Shown here: piece by piece, positions 19,745 to 29,438 of the stretch
How positions within the stretch are numbered: position 1 is the first letter of the stretch
Layout of the letters: every line of letters starts with the position of its first letter
NCBI GenBank assembly: GCA_019155205.2
Contig: JAHNZQ020000016.1
Coordinates: 1,502,430-1,566,429, forward strand
DNA: 64,000 nt
Reading direction: 5' to 3'
Source of the DNA: Gracilaria vermiculophylla
Taxonomy: Eukaryota; Rhodophyta; Florideophyceae; Gracilariales; Gracilariaceae
The notes under the pieces: model-generated
The model's database searches: none
What the model was told of the DNA's origin: nothing
The model's input: the letters and a program-made list of their open reading frames with translations, nothing else
Position numbers and translations under genes: made by a program

Positions 19745-21685
19745 ATGGGGGATGACGGGCTGAGGGCGCGGGTGCGCGACCGGCCTGCGTCCGGCGGTGC
19801 GTCCGCCGCCGCGCTCTCCGGGCGCGCCGGCAAGCGGCGCCGGCGCGCCTGCGGTCGCGTCGAGGCGTTCACAGTTTTACTCGCGCTGCAGGCGCTGGTC
19901 ATCGCCTGTTTGCTCGCGCTTCAGTGGCGCACCGTTCGCTCCAACACGCGCGTCGGCGACGCTCATGTGCAGGATATTCGTCTTTCGGATACTGTTGTCC
20001 GGGATCAGGCATATTCTGCTCGGTACGACTTCTTCGTCACCGTCTACTCGTATGACCGGCCTCGCCAATTGTTACGTCTCCTTCATGACTTGAAACGCGA
20101 GGCGCTGCTGGCATCCATTCGTCTCGGTGTCAACGTCGTCGACGACAACTCACTTGCTTGTGTATTTCCTCCTTCGCATCGCAATGTGTTTGAATCGGCC
20201 CCCACATCCTCACTATCACAGCCGTTGTTCTACTTGCAATCGAACAAGCCCGCACCTTGTTCCGCCCGCCATCGTTTTCGTGACGTGGAAAGCTTCCTAG
20301 CAAATAATTCATGGAACTTGTACGTCTCTCACTATCGCCATGCGCGTCGTCGATATTGGCATCTAGTTCGAATGGCACATGCGTTGTTGCATCCCGTTTC
20401 TTCAACTTTCTACATCTTTCTCCCAGATGACGATCGTCTGGCCACCGGTTTTTTCCAAAAGATATCGGACGCTTGGCATTCCATTCAGCATGAGCGAAAG
20501 CTCACGCTCATGCTTCACGTGGAGCAATCACGTGAGAACGTTGCAGTGTGGACTGATTACAAGCCGCGCAACATTGGCGGCGGTATCACGCGCATCGGTT
20601 GGGTTGAATCGGGAAACTTTATGTGTACTGAGCACTTCCTACGGTTTCTAAATTGGTCGTTTCCGCTCATTGGCGTCGAGCGATGGATCAGAAATCCACC
20701 GATATCATCCGGCGTCGGCGCAACTTTGTCCGAACTTATTCACTCCTCTGGTTTCCGTATGTATCAAACACAGCAATCATATGTCGCTCATATCGGAGTT
20801 ACACTATCCAAGATGAACGCCGAATTTAGGGAAAAGAACGCCCCCGCTTTGCTAACCCAATATTTTGCAGATGGGGGACAGGCCTATCGCCAGCATCTGA
20901 CTGAAGCTGAGACGGTGACAGCATCAATAGCATCGGTATGGACTCGTGAGGCAGCGCTGCACTCAGCTGTGCATTCGCTTTCCACTCAGGTAGATCGACT
21001 CAACGTGTACCTGAACGGATATGACTCCGTCCCTTCGTATCTCTATGCTCCATTTATCACTGTAATACGGAGTCAGGACAAGTCTTCGCGAGGTGATATC
21101 GGAGACATTGGAAAATTCTTTTGGTGCAACCACATCGACACGGACTTCCATCTCACGGCTGATGACGACATCATATATCCATCGGACTATGTTAATTCAC
21201 TTTTAGAATTTTGGCACACTCATGTGCCCCCGGTGATCGTCGGAGTGCATGGCATTCGCATCATACAAGAACATCTTACACCATCAAACGGCGGGAAAGG
21301 GAGGGGATATTACGGCTCCCGGCAGGTGTTCATGGCCGTTGAACAAGTTCGCCGCCCAAAAAACGTTCATATAATTGGCACAGGCACTATGATGTATCGT
21401 CCACAGGACTTGGGTCACATCGACATTGATGCCACTTTCCAAGAGCCGAACATGGCTGACATTTGGTTTGGCCTTCTAGCTCAAAAATTGAAGATACCAA
21501 TGATGATTATTGCCCACGAGGAGGGATGGGTCAAAGAGGTGCCTGGAACTTTTGAAGGTTCCATATACAAGCGCTCTACGAGAAGTCGAACATCAGACAG
21601 GTTGCAAACACGTGCTGCTAAGAGTGTCGGCGCATGGCAACTTTTCCCCCCTTCTTTGAACGCGACGTTAAAGCAAGAAGCTTAG
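19745..21685 (+). CDS. Golgi-type membrane protein with two glycosyltransferase-like domains (646 aa)
   Basis: A basic cytoplasmic tail of about 38 residues (SGRAGKRRRRACGRVEA) precedes one membrane span at about 39-61, the layout of a type II Golgi enzyme. The lumenal part has two GT-A-like halves. The first starts DFFVTVYSYDRPRQLLRLL near 98 and has LPDDDR at about 228-230. The second starts near 391 with TASIASVWTREAALHSAV, followed by RLNVYLNGYDSVP, and has TADDDIIYPSDYV at about 473-475. Asp-rich DDD or DxD motifs bind the metal and sugar nucleotide in GT-A enzymes. A bifunctional enzyme or polymerase of wall or mucilage polysaccharide would fit, but the sugars are unknown. No intron is seen. 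Confidence 0.8.
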   Translation: MGDDGLRARVRDRPASGGASAAALSGRAGKRRRRACGRVEAFTVLLALQALVIACLLALQWRTVRSNTRVGDAHVQDIRLSDTVVRDQAYSARYDFFVTVYSYDRPRQLLRLLHDLKREALLASIRLGVNVVDDNSLACVFPPSHRNVFESAPTSSLSQPLFYLQSNKPAPCSARHRFRDVESFLANNSWNLYVSHYRHARRRYWHLVRMAHALLHPVSSTFYIFLPDDDRLATGFFQKISDAWHSIQHERKLTLMLHVEQSRENVAVWTDYKPRNIGGGITRIGWVESGNFMCTEHFLRFLNWSFPLIGVERWIRNPPISSGVGATLSELIHSSGFRMYQTQQSYVAHIGVTLSKMNAEFREKNAPALLTQYFADGGQAYRQHLTEAETVTASIASVWTREAALHSAVHSLSTQVDRLNVYLNGYDSVPSYLYAPFITVIRSQDKSSRGDIGDIGKFFWCNHIDTDFHLTADDDIIYPSDYVNSLLEFWHTHVPPVIVGVHGIRIIQEHLTPSNGGKGRGYYGSRQVFMAVEQVRRPKNVHIIGTGTMMYRPQDLGHIDIDATFQEPNMADIWFGLLAQKLKIPMMIIAHEEGWVKEVPGTFEGSIYKRSTRSRTSDRLQTRAAKSVGAWQLFPPSLNATLKQEA

Positions 21686-22699
21686 CATACTCAACCGATT
21701 TCTGAGACAATGCGCTCTTGCACGTACATAGCACCGAGTGCAATCATCAGGTTTTGATAACGGCACCCACTGATTGGCTTGCTAACTGTGCAATTTGAAT
21801 ATGACGGACACTGCTCTTACAGAACCTTCATGCATCTGGGCCGTACAGCGCTCTACAACCTGCACAAACGCAAACGAAGCGGATCCTTGGAGATGGTTAA
21901 TTATGGTTTCAATGCGTATTAGAAGCTTAAGTTTCTATGTTCACCATGTCTCTTCCCACCATTCGCTCCACGGAATGGTTTGGTCTTTCCTTTACTTTGC
22001 AGCCATGCGCATCTGAGTGGATTCCCGTTCTGCGCCCCGTGTTCATGCATACGTTGGGTCCCCATTTTCACTGCTTCCGTGTCAACTCGAAAGCTGTGTC
22101 ACACATTGTGTTCCCTTGTGCTTCCATTCTCGGAAGCGTACTCTCGCGGAAGTTCAATTCCGACTTACTGGGTAGTTGGGCAGTATACCGACGTCATTTT
22201 CGAACATAAACTACGGGCGTCTTCAGTAATCTCAAACCATTATCGGTCTGGGTAACGTTAGTGAGTTTGTGTTTCCGACTTGCTCTATGTTCGCGCCCCA
22301 TCGAGCAAAGTTGTCGCAACGCAAACACGCGTTGTTGACCATTCAACCTCCAAAGCTGAATACTGCTTTCGTTTCGATCAGCTTTTTAAGTACTTGCACG
22401 CAAGAACTGATGCTTTCTTTTCGTTTCATCGCTTGCCTTAAATTATCTCGATATTGCACAGCGGTCAGGGAGGCTTTCGAGTGTTTCAGCGTTTCAGATC
22501 AACGCCTTGAATCGCAGTGTCAGAATCGCACCAAGTCGCTGTTTGATTTTTGTGTTTTCAGGAGACGGCCTGCTGTTCGCATATCTAGGTGAAGAAAATG
22601 CTTTCCGCTGCTTTCCAAACAGCTACTTTACATTCATTCAAGGCATCACGGCTCCGGCACAGAGGTCGAAAAGTCATCCCCTGTACGAACACGAGAAGC
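21686..22699. other. Intergenic region, 1.0 kb
   Basis: This stretch lies between two converging genes. I see only short open frames without motifs and no repeats. Confidence 0.55.
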
Positions 22700-23962
22700 T
22701 TACTTCGGTGGACTCATGCCACACCACTCAAGAAAATCCTTCATATGCGTGGGTAGTGGAGCTGAAAACGACATGAGTTCATTTGTCAAAGGATTGACAA
22801 GAGAGATACTCCATGCGTGCAGTTTGAGCCCTTTTCGAAGTGGATTACCATCCGCAAATTTGGACAGAGATTCATCACGAGCCGCCGCGTTGATTTCATC
22901 GAAGCTATCGTACATAGCATGTCTGTATGACGCCGCAGAAAGCAAGGAGATACAACACGCGGTAAGATTTTGAGCGGCGATACACAGCGCATGAATGGTT
23001 TATATCGACGTACTCCTTTGGGTTGTACAGATCATCACCAATGATAGGTAATGACTTACTGGCGGCATGGACGCGGATTTGATGCGTTCTCCCTGTATGA
23101 GGTGTGGCGTGAAGAAGCATGACTTGTTTCGCTTGTGACTCGTCAAGAATTTTGAAACTCGTTTTCGCGGGCTTCGAGTCGGAATTTGAATCTCCTATTT
23201 CTCGAACGTAGCAGACGCTTGAACTCTGTATCGGAGCTTCTACCGTGAATGTTGTGTTTCGCAGTTGGTTTGAGTATCCGTCCACCACACAGAGGTAGTG
23301 CTTCGATACGTTGCCGTGCATGAATTGCTGCATTATAGGATGACAGACTTGCTTTTTCTTTGCCAAGATAACCTTGGGGAGCTAGAGGTTAGTTTGAATA
23401 ATTAGTCCAGTTTGGCTATCCAATTGTTTGGTACTAACTTACAACGCCAGTTGTGTGCTTCGCGTGCATTCAATGGCACAAAGTACGGTCAGTAAAGATG
23501 AATGTAATGCTTGATTAGTTTGTTCGAACGTACCATGTCCAATCGATGTAGAAGACGTGGAGGATATCCCAGATAGCCGATGGCACGATTGAGCAACGAG
23601 CCACCCTCAAAGCGATGACTAGGATGCATCTTCAGATAAGGGGGCTTGTTGAGCACCAAGAAGGTATCATCCTCGAAAACAATGTCGAGCGGATCGTGGT
23701 CGGCAACCAGAGGAATGGACTTGGAACGAAGTCTGAGTTGACGCTTCTCTGCCTGCGTCAACTTGCTCTTGTCGATGCGAAACGGACGGCGTTCTCTGGT
23801 TGCTTGTTGCATCTCCTCGGCCAGCGTGCGCGGGCGCGGCGCAGCGGCGCAAGCGTGCAGTCGGAGCGACGCAGAGCGACATGAGCGGGATCTGAGCAAC
23901 GGCGAGGGATAAGGCAAGAAGCCCTGTCGCAATGGGCGCCGCGGGAGGGAGATGAGCGCCAT
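22700..23962 (-). CDS. RluA-family pseudouridine synthase, four exons, organelle-targeted (341 aa)
   Basis: Exons, in transcript order, are 23534-23962, 23443-23457, 23014-23372 and 22700-22922. Introns of 76, 70 and 91 nt start GTACGT, GTAAGT and GTACGT and end in AG. RluA enzymes isomerise uridine to pseudouridine in rRNA or tRNA. The spliced protein restores the family core: VFEDDTFLVLNKPP, then LLHRLDMHTTGVVILAKK with catalytic Asp142, then SKHYLCVVDG, TGRTHQIRVHAASKSLPIIGD, and the closing LKLHAWSISLVNP and FSAPLP. HTTGV is encoded entirely by a 15-nt micro-exon. The N-terminus from the ATG at 23962 is Arg/Ser/Ala-rich, so plastid or mitochondrial import is likely. An upstream in-frame ATG exists at 24013. 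It is divergent from an EamA transporter. Confidence 0.88.
23443..23457 (-). other. 15-nt micro-exon of the pseudouridine synthase
   Basis: These 15 bases encode HTTGV and are flanked by AAG on the 5' side and GTAAGT on the 3' side in transcript sense. Only their inclusion gives the active-site motif HRLD-x-x-TTGV joined in frame to VILAKK of the next exon. Direct joining of exon 1 to exon 3 stays in frame but deletes five active-site residues. Confidence 0.82.
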
Positions 23963-24405
23963 GGTGCGCCCGTCGGGCGATGCAGTCGGTGCACGTCGAT
24001 GCGAAGCTGTCATCGGGTCAGACGAAGGCTCGGCGGCTCGTTCACGGAGCTGTGGGCGGTCGTACATGTGGTATGCACTGTAATTGGAATGGCGGCTGTG
24101 CGTGACGCTGCAATGTGACATAGATGCGCCGTGGGACGCATGTGCCGCTTTCTCACCTTTTAGCTTGCCGCCGTGCCGTTTTGCACTCTCGAGGTGCTCG
24201 CGCCTCGTGAGCTTCGCAACCGTCGTTCGCAATCGAAGCAAGTCGGCCGTCGCCGTACGATGTGCGAAGCAGTCGTCCTGCATCCGCCTTCCACACTCAT
24301 GTAGCTCTCTTAAAAGCAGGTTACTGCGCAGAGAACTTTATTTCGTCGCCCTCAGACCAATACAGCGTCGTGCTCGCGTTCATTCGTTCGCCACATAGCC
24401 GCTCA
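23963..24405. other. Divergent intergenic region, 443 bp
   Basis: It separates the start codons of the pseudouridine synthase and the EamA transporter. Open frames of both genes extend into it without a better start. I see no clear TATA box or repeat. Confidence 0.5.
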
Positions 24406-25437
24406 ATGGCGATACATGTCAGCGCCGTTCTTGCCCGCCACCCCGAGCTGTATGGATACTGCATCATGTGTTTGTCCGCAATGGCACACGCCACTCTTTC
24501 GTTCTTCGTGAGGCTTGGTGCGACACGTTATGGTTTTCCGGTGTTCTCTACGATGTTTATGCGTTCCATAATTGAGGGCAGCCTAGCTTTTGGCTACCTT
24601 TTCAAATTTGTCGATTATCGAACCTGTGTGGGGCGTTTGAGTTATTTGCAATGTTTTCTCATCTTTCTTAGAGGCGTAACTGGAACTTTGAGCATTTTGT
24701 GTCAGATCACGGCTCTGACACTCATATCTACCGGAAACGCTGTTACTATTTTGTTCACCTGTCCAGCTATCACTATGATCATGGCTGGTTTGTTGCTGGG
24801 AGAATCCGTTCGTGTTCTCGACTTCATTTCCTTGCTAATGTCTTTCGTAGGCGTTGTTTTCGTATCACATCCGTCATTCTTGAATCCGTTCTCGAAGCAT
24901 ATGCAAGTAGATGAGCAGAACATTTTTGGTCTCCTTGTCGCTTTATCTGCGGCTTTTTTTTCATCCTCTGTCAGCGTCATTACTCGTTTCCTTGGGCATG
25001 ATGTAAACTTCATGATCAATGTGTGTTCGCTATCCATGTGCACCCTTGTCACATCTCTGGTCTTTTCAGGCAAAGAAGAATTTCATAACATTTTGTACAA
25101 TCGTTCGGGCTTTCTGGTAAACATAATCGTTGGAATTTGTGGGTGCATTACGCAGTCGTCCTTGAGTAAGGGCCTACAGTATTGTAGAGCGGGGCCGGCG
25201 CTATTGGTAAGAAGTTTGACAATTCCTTTTTCGTACACGTACGGACTTGTGTATCTTGGTGAACATCCAACTTTACTCACCCTTTGCGGTGTATTGATGA
25301 TTTTTTTGGCTGCTATTATGGTGGCGCTTAAAGAAATTTGGGCTGCGACAGCCTCGGCTGAAAACTATCGGACGATTCAACAAACTGAATGTCTTATACT
25401 TTCCAGTCAAGATGGCCAGCAATGTTCAAGATCATAA
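24406..25437 (+). CDS. EamA/DMT-superfamily transporter, SLC35G-like (343 aa)
   Basis: About ten hydrophobic segments are visible, arranged as two five-span halves, which is the drug/metabolite transporter layout. Recognisable features are LRGVTGTLSILCQITALTLISTGNAVTI ending the first half and AGLLLGESVRVLDFISLLMSFVGVVFVSHPSFL before a polar loop at about 160-175. The second half ends with PFSYTYGLVYLGEHPTLLTLCGVLMIFLAAIMV. The E-x-P or GE pattern in span four/nine is typical of EamA domains. Spelling is closest to eukaryotic SLC35G/TMEM20 proteins. The substrate cannot be deduced. The frame runs upstream to a GTG at 24262; the ATG at 24406 gives a normal cytoplasmic N-terminus. No intron is seen. 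Confidence 0.85.
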   Translation: MAIHVSAVLARHPELYGYCIMCLSAMAHATLSFFVRLGATRYGFPVFSTMFMRSIIEGSLAFGYLFKFVDYRTCVGRLSYLQCFLIFLRGVTGTLSILCQITALTLISTGNAVTILFTCPAITMIMAGLLLGESVRVLDFISLLMSFVGVVFVSHPSFLNPFSKHMQVDEQNIFGLLVALSAAFFSSSVSVITRFLGHDVNFMINVCSLSMCTLVTSLVFSGKEEFHNILYNRSGFLVNIIVGICGCITQSSLSKGLQYCRAGPALLVRSLTIPFSYTYGLVYLGEHPTLLTLCGVLMIFLAAIMVALKEIWAATASAENYRTIQQTECLILSSQDGQQCSRS

Positions 25438-25908
25438 ACACACGATCGCAATCTCCTTGCAGCAACAAAAAGAAATTAGACTGTGTAGATCATGTTGTTC
25501 TATCTGATCATGCAACTGTTCAACAGGATGTGACAACCATTGATCCACTTTTGCCTTTTTTCACACTGCTTTGTTTAATGGAAATTGGTTACAGTCGCTA
25601 TTGTTGGACAGTCCCCATCGAACTATCAAAACATTACAGGCAATCTATCAGATTAGACTTGTAAAAGAATTACTCTCGATGAATCATGTACCCCCACGTT
25701 ATGTAAGACATATTCTTTGGAGAAGCAAACCATGAGCATCAAAACATGAACAACGCTTCCATCAGTTCTGGATAGCATGATTGAGTTATTACCGACAATA
25801 TTCGCGAGACCCATGTATCTTTCGCCGCTAGCTGACCGATCATACGGTTATTGATCACTCGTTCGTGTGGTTTGGGTGGCATGCATGTTAATTTGTAACG
25901 TGGCTGCC
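25438..25908. other. Convergent intergenic region, 470 bp
   Basis: It lies between the 3' ends of the transporter and the EH-domain gene. I see nothing beyond ordinary 3' flanking sequence. Confidence 0.55.
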
Positions 25909-27894
25909 TCAGAAGGCCCAGTCGTCGAGCTCCGACCCGCCAAACCCTTTTCCTTTCGCATCGCCACCCGTCGGACCTAAAGTGGGCTTTTTGCCCATTC
26001 CCACTGTGCCCCAGAAGTCGTCGTCATCGTCGTCAGACGAAACGCTGTCGTTCTTGGACGCAGTCATGTTTGTCTGGTTTGTCAACTTTGAAGGTCCTGA
26101 TATAGCACTTGCTTTTGGTGAAGGCTGGTCCCATATATCATCCTCACCGAGCCCAAGATCAAGAGGCTTGCTGCGATCCGGAGTTTTCGGATCCTTAACG
26201 GGTGATACCTGGCCGACAGCTGCGACATTCCTCGCGTGCACAGCCGGTGATGTCTTAAAACTACTAGATGACTTCTTCTGAGGTGTTTTCACCGGGGACT
26301 GTGCGACGTGTGAAGTAGGGTGAGACCCACTGAGTAAATCCGGCAGTGCTGGTGTAGCCGCCGGTTTTCGGATCGCTCCATACCCGGAATTTTGCGATGA
26401 AAGCGGTATAGAAGAAGATGAAGGGTGTCTTGAGTGGGACGGTGTTCGAGTTGGCGTATTCGGTATAGAAGACATCTTCGACAGAGCCTCTTTCTCCAGA
26501 CGCAGCTTCTCCATTTCTGCTCTCATTTGTTCCATTTCACGTTTCGCTCGCTCCACCTCTTGTCGTTCCTTTCGCAACGCTTCTAGCATCTGTTCTTGTG
26601 CTGCAACATTCTGTTGCACCGGTGGTGGGGGTGAAGGGACTATTGCTTGATGTGCAGATGGGGATACTAGGTGTTGATGTGGCGTTGAATTAGATCTCAA
26701 ATGGGGCTGAGGGGACATTGTAACTGGCGGCGGCGCCACTCTTCCGGGAGTGCGAGACCCAGATGATGATGGTTGTCTTTGGTGACCGGGTCTTTGAACA
26801 GTGTGCGCCGTGGGAGACAGCTTTGGTATGGCCGGGACATGGGCATGGTGCGATACATGAGAATGTGCAGCATTCAACGCTAGAGGAGACATGTTTTGTT
26901 GATTCGCGTCCATGGGCTGTTGTTGCTGTTCTCCTTCAACTCGGAACCAGTTCGGTCCGGAAGGGTCCAAAACGCTCGGTAAAGCCTCAATAGACAGTTT
27001 TTTGTTTCGAATGTTTGCTACCATATGCATAGCCGCGCGAAATTCATCGAGAGAAAGCTTTCCGTCCTTGGTGACATCCGCCAGTTGCCATATAACCTTC
27101 AACGTGGACCGTGGAAGACCGCTCTTTCCAAAAAACGTCACACCCTGTTTACCATCAATCATTCCTAGTTTACGACCATCCAGTTGATGGAAGAATGAGT
27201 CATACCGTTGAACAACTTGCCTCGGAGCTGTCCATGAGAAGGAATTGGTTTGATTCGGTGCAGCACTTCCTGAAGAAAGAAGCTGCTCCGCGGGCTGCTC
27301 CTTGGCGGGAGGTGGAGCAATCTGTGGAATCAGTTGGATTCCTCGGAAGTTTCGAAGCCCAGCTTCTGAAAGTGCCGCACCTCTTTGAGCCAGTGCTATC
27401 AACCGCAGCGCAATGAAGAACTGATTCTGATCAAGATTTCCTTCCTTTTTGTGATCTGCAATATCCCAAATCTTTCGCAGCTGGCCCTTTGACACTTTAG
27501 AGGCTCTGGAGAGAAACGCAACAGCATCGGAGCCGCCCACGGTATCCGCGCCATCGCAAGCTTGCGCCCAGTACTCCATATATTTTGAAAGCTCTCCAGG
27601 ATTGAGAGATATATGTTGACTGGCTGGGTGCTGTTCGGGCGCCTCCGGCTCTGGGGCCTCATACAGTCCGTTGGCTCCGCGTTGTACCGGACGATCCGCC
27701 AATGGACCCTGTCCTGGAGGGTAAACATTCTGAGCCGGAGGCATCATGGGAGGTTGCATAGGGTGCATGGGATGGATACTGGGCATTGGGAAGACGGGCA
27801 TGCCCGGAAAGGGCATTTGAGTAGATTGGGAGTAGGCGCCGAAGTTGGGGTTTTGAAAAGGGCCATTTCCATTCGGCCCGCCACCAAAGTTCAT
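25909..27894 (-). CDS. EH-domain endocytic scaffold, Eps15/Pan1-like (661 aa)
   Basis: EH domains bind NPF-type peptides and organise clathrin-mediated endocytosis. Residues 1-90 are Pro/Met/Asn-rich. EH1 spans about 98-180 (YMEYWAQAC, RKIWDIADHKKEGNLDQNQF) and has a degenerate calcium loop. EH2 spans about 222-305 (RYDSFFHQLDG, IWQLADVTKDGKLSLDEFRAAMHMV) with an intact D-x-T-x-D-G loop. A Ser/Pro/His-rich linker leads to a coiled coil at about 430-475 rich in Glu/Arg/Met. The tail has the acidic tryptophan motifs DDIWDQP, DDFWG and a terminal DDWAF, which resemble clathrin-adaptor-binding WxxF-type peptides (inference). Two EH domains, coiled coil and acidic Trp tail match Eps15/Ede1/Pan1 relatives in shortened form. 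It is divergent from MoaD. Confidence 0.87.
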   Translation of the reverse strand: MNFGGGPNGNGPFQNPNFGAYSQSTQMPFPGMPVFPMPSIHPMHPMQPPMMPPAQNVYPPGQGPLADRPVQRGANGLYEAPEPEAPEQHPASQHISLNPGELSKYMEYWAQACDGADTVGGSDAVAFLSRASKVSKGQLRKIWDIADHKKEGNLDQNQFFIALRLIALAQRGAALSEAGLRNFRGIQLIPQIAPPPAKEQPAEQLLSSGSAAPNQTNSFSWTAPRQVVQRYDSFFHQLDGRKLGMIDGKQGVTFFGKSGLPRSTLKVIWQLADVTKDGKLSLDEFRAAMHMVANIRNKKLSIEALPSVLDPSGPNWFRVEGEQQQQPMDANQQNMSPLALNAAHSHVSHHAHVPAIPKLSPTAHTVQRPGHQRQPSSSGSRTPGRVAPPPVTMSPQPHLRSNSTPHQHLVSPSAHQAIVPSPPPPVQQNVAAQEQMLEALRKERQEVERAKREMEQMRAEMEKLRLEKEALSKMSSIPNTPTRTPSHSRHPSSSSIPLSSQNSGYGAIRKPAATPALPDLLSGSHPTSHVAQSPVKTPQKKSSSSFKTSPAVHARNVAAVGQVSPVKDPKTPDRSKPLDLGLGEDDIWDQPSPKASAISGPSKLTNQTNMTASKNDSVSSDDDDDDFWGTVGMGKKPTLGPTGGDAKGKGFGGSELDDWAF

Positions 27895-28427
27895 GGCGCT
27901 AGAAGAATGGCGATAGCTTCAGTCAATGGTTCGGATTCAACGAGATAAAGTCTAGAGGGCTCTGTTTCGGACGCTCATACTTAGTTCCTTGGCTCTTTCA
28001 TGAGGCGCAAGCTGGTGGCGACTGGTCTTGCATTTCTGTCTATGCAGAATGCCCCGCGACAGCGCGATGCAAACAAAAACAGACCTCTGACACGTCTGAC
28101 ACACCAAGTCGTGGCACTAACAAATAATGCAGAGATCAGACTTGGCGCGAGAGAATCGATCATTTTGCAGAGAGTGTGGCTTACGTGGTAGAGCAGCTTA
28201 CAGTGTAAACGCAATCATGCTCTCTCCCAAATATCGTACAGTAGAGTGATAGTTGTTTGCTCACCTGTATAGATGACGTGTGCCTTAAAGTACTCAGGGA
28301 TCACAGCAGCGATATACCGCATGGCACCCGTTCGACAGGCACGCGTCATTCAAGCTCCGCCAGCAGTCAAATCTCTTCCCCATACCGCGGCCACGGACAC
28401 TCGCGAAAGTATCGACAAAAGCAGCCG
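27895..28427. other. Divergent intergenic region, 533 bp
   Basis: It lies between the starts of the EH-domain gene and MoaD. The MoaD frame extends upstream to 28257 with no ATG, so that part is probably 5' leader. No clear promoter box is seen. Confidence 0.5.
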
Positions 28428-28697
28428 ATGAGCGAAGGGAGCCCCATATCCGTCAACGTCGTATTCTTCGCACAGGCGCGTGAATTGGCATCACAAAGCT
28501 CAGCTACAATCGAACTGCCCGCCGGAACCACGCCACACGACGCCCTGAGGCGCTCTATTCTTGAGCAATTCCCCGCACTGGAACCGATAATTCCTCACAT
28601 TGTACTCGCAGTAAATCAAGAGTACGTCTCGGAGAAGGCAAAACCGCTGCAACAGGGCGACGAACTTGCTCTCATTCCCCCGATAAGCGGCGGTTGA
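28428..28697 (+). CDS. MOCS2A: Molybdopterin synthase small subunit, MoaD/MOCS2A (89 aa)
   Basis: MoaD is the ubiquitin-like sulfur carrier of molybdopterin synthase. Its C-terminal glycine is thiocarboxylated and donates sulfur to precursor Z (cPMP). The protein has the beta-grasp start VNVVFFAQARELA, the central LPAGTTPHDALRRSI, and the conserved end DELALIPPISGG followed directly by the stop, so the C-terminal Gly-Gly is intact. The length of 89 residues is standard. The frame is open upstream but the only ATG is at 28428. The stop is 13 nt upstream of the ATG of MoaE on the same strand, so the two subunits are likely made from one transcript. Assignment is firm. Confidence 0.93.
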   Translation: MSEGSPISVNVVFFAQARELASQSSATIELPAGTTPHDALRRSILEQFPALEPIIPHIVLAVNQEYVSEKAKPLQQGDELALIPPISGG

Positions 28698-28710
28698 CTC
28701 CGTCACAGCA

Positions 28711-29256
28711 ATGAGCGAGGGGGAAGAGGACACCGTGTTGCTTACTGCAGAAGCGCTCAAAGTCGAATCTGCGATGAACGCGGTGTCTCGTGATTGTGCA
28801 GGAGCTGTTTCTTTGTTTGTCGGAACCACGAGAGATACTTTTGATGGGAAGAACGTGTTGCGCCTGGAGTATGAGGCTTATTATCCGATGGCCGTCAAGG
28901 AAATGAAGGCCTTGTGCACGGGTGCACGATCCAAATGGCCGCAGATCACTGCGATAGCGATCATGCATCGCTTGGGGGTCGTCCCGGTTCGCGAGGCATC
29001 CGTCGTAATTGCCGTTTCATCTCCGCATCGAAAGCATGCAATTGGTATGTAGGTGTCCGCAATACGTGCCTGTCTTGGTCAGCCACAGTTCAACTGACAA
29101 AATTCTAACTTGTTTGAATGACACACAGAGGCTTGTCATTCCCTCATTGACGAATTAAAAGCTCGTGTTCCTATTTGGAAGAAAGAGGTATACGAGGATG
29201 GGTCGCAATGGAAAGCAAACAAAGAATTCTCGGGTACATCATCATCATCACATTAA
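28711..29256 (+). CDS. MOCS2B: Molybdopterin synthase large subunit, MoaE/MOCS2B, two exons (153 aa)
   Basis: MoaE is the catalytic subunit that receives sulfur from MoaD to convert cPMP to molybdopterin. Exons are 28711-29044 and 29129-29256, with an 84-nt intron starting GTATGT and ending CACAG. The spliced protein reads [34 protein letters not shown], and then [32 protein letters not shown], which includes the conserved [10 protein letters not shown] active-site strand. Without splicing the frame ends at once after HAIGM, so the intron is required. The ATG is 13 nt after the MoaD stop. Human MOCS2 also encodes both subunits from one bicistronic locus, but with overlapping frames. Confidence 0.92.
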
Positions 29257-29438
29257 CGTATTTATCAACAACGCAGCAACGGAATGTTAGCTACCAAGCT
29301 TGGTTCGTGAAGCAACAACCGCATCAAGCATAACACACTTTTCTTTTTCTTTTTTTTTCAAGTTTGCGCTGGCTTTCGTTTTGAGCTCACAGGCCGCCCC
29401 ACTTAGCTAAGTCGGACGAGCTCCATGTATTCTTACGC

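Noticed and set aside
28140..28215. A tRNA-like D-arm string (TGGTAGAGCAG) near 28187
   Set aside because: No matching acceptor stem, anticodon arm or T-arm GTTCGA loop could be fitted around it.
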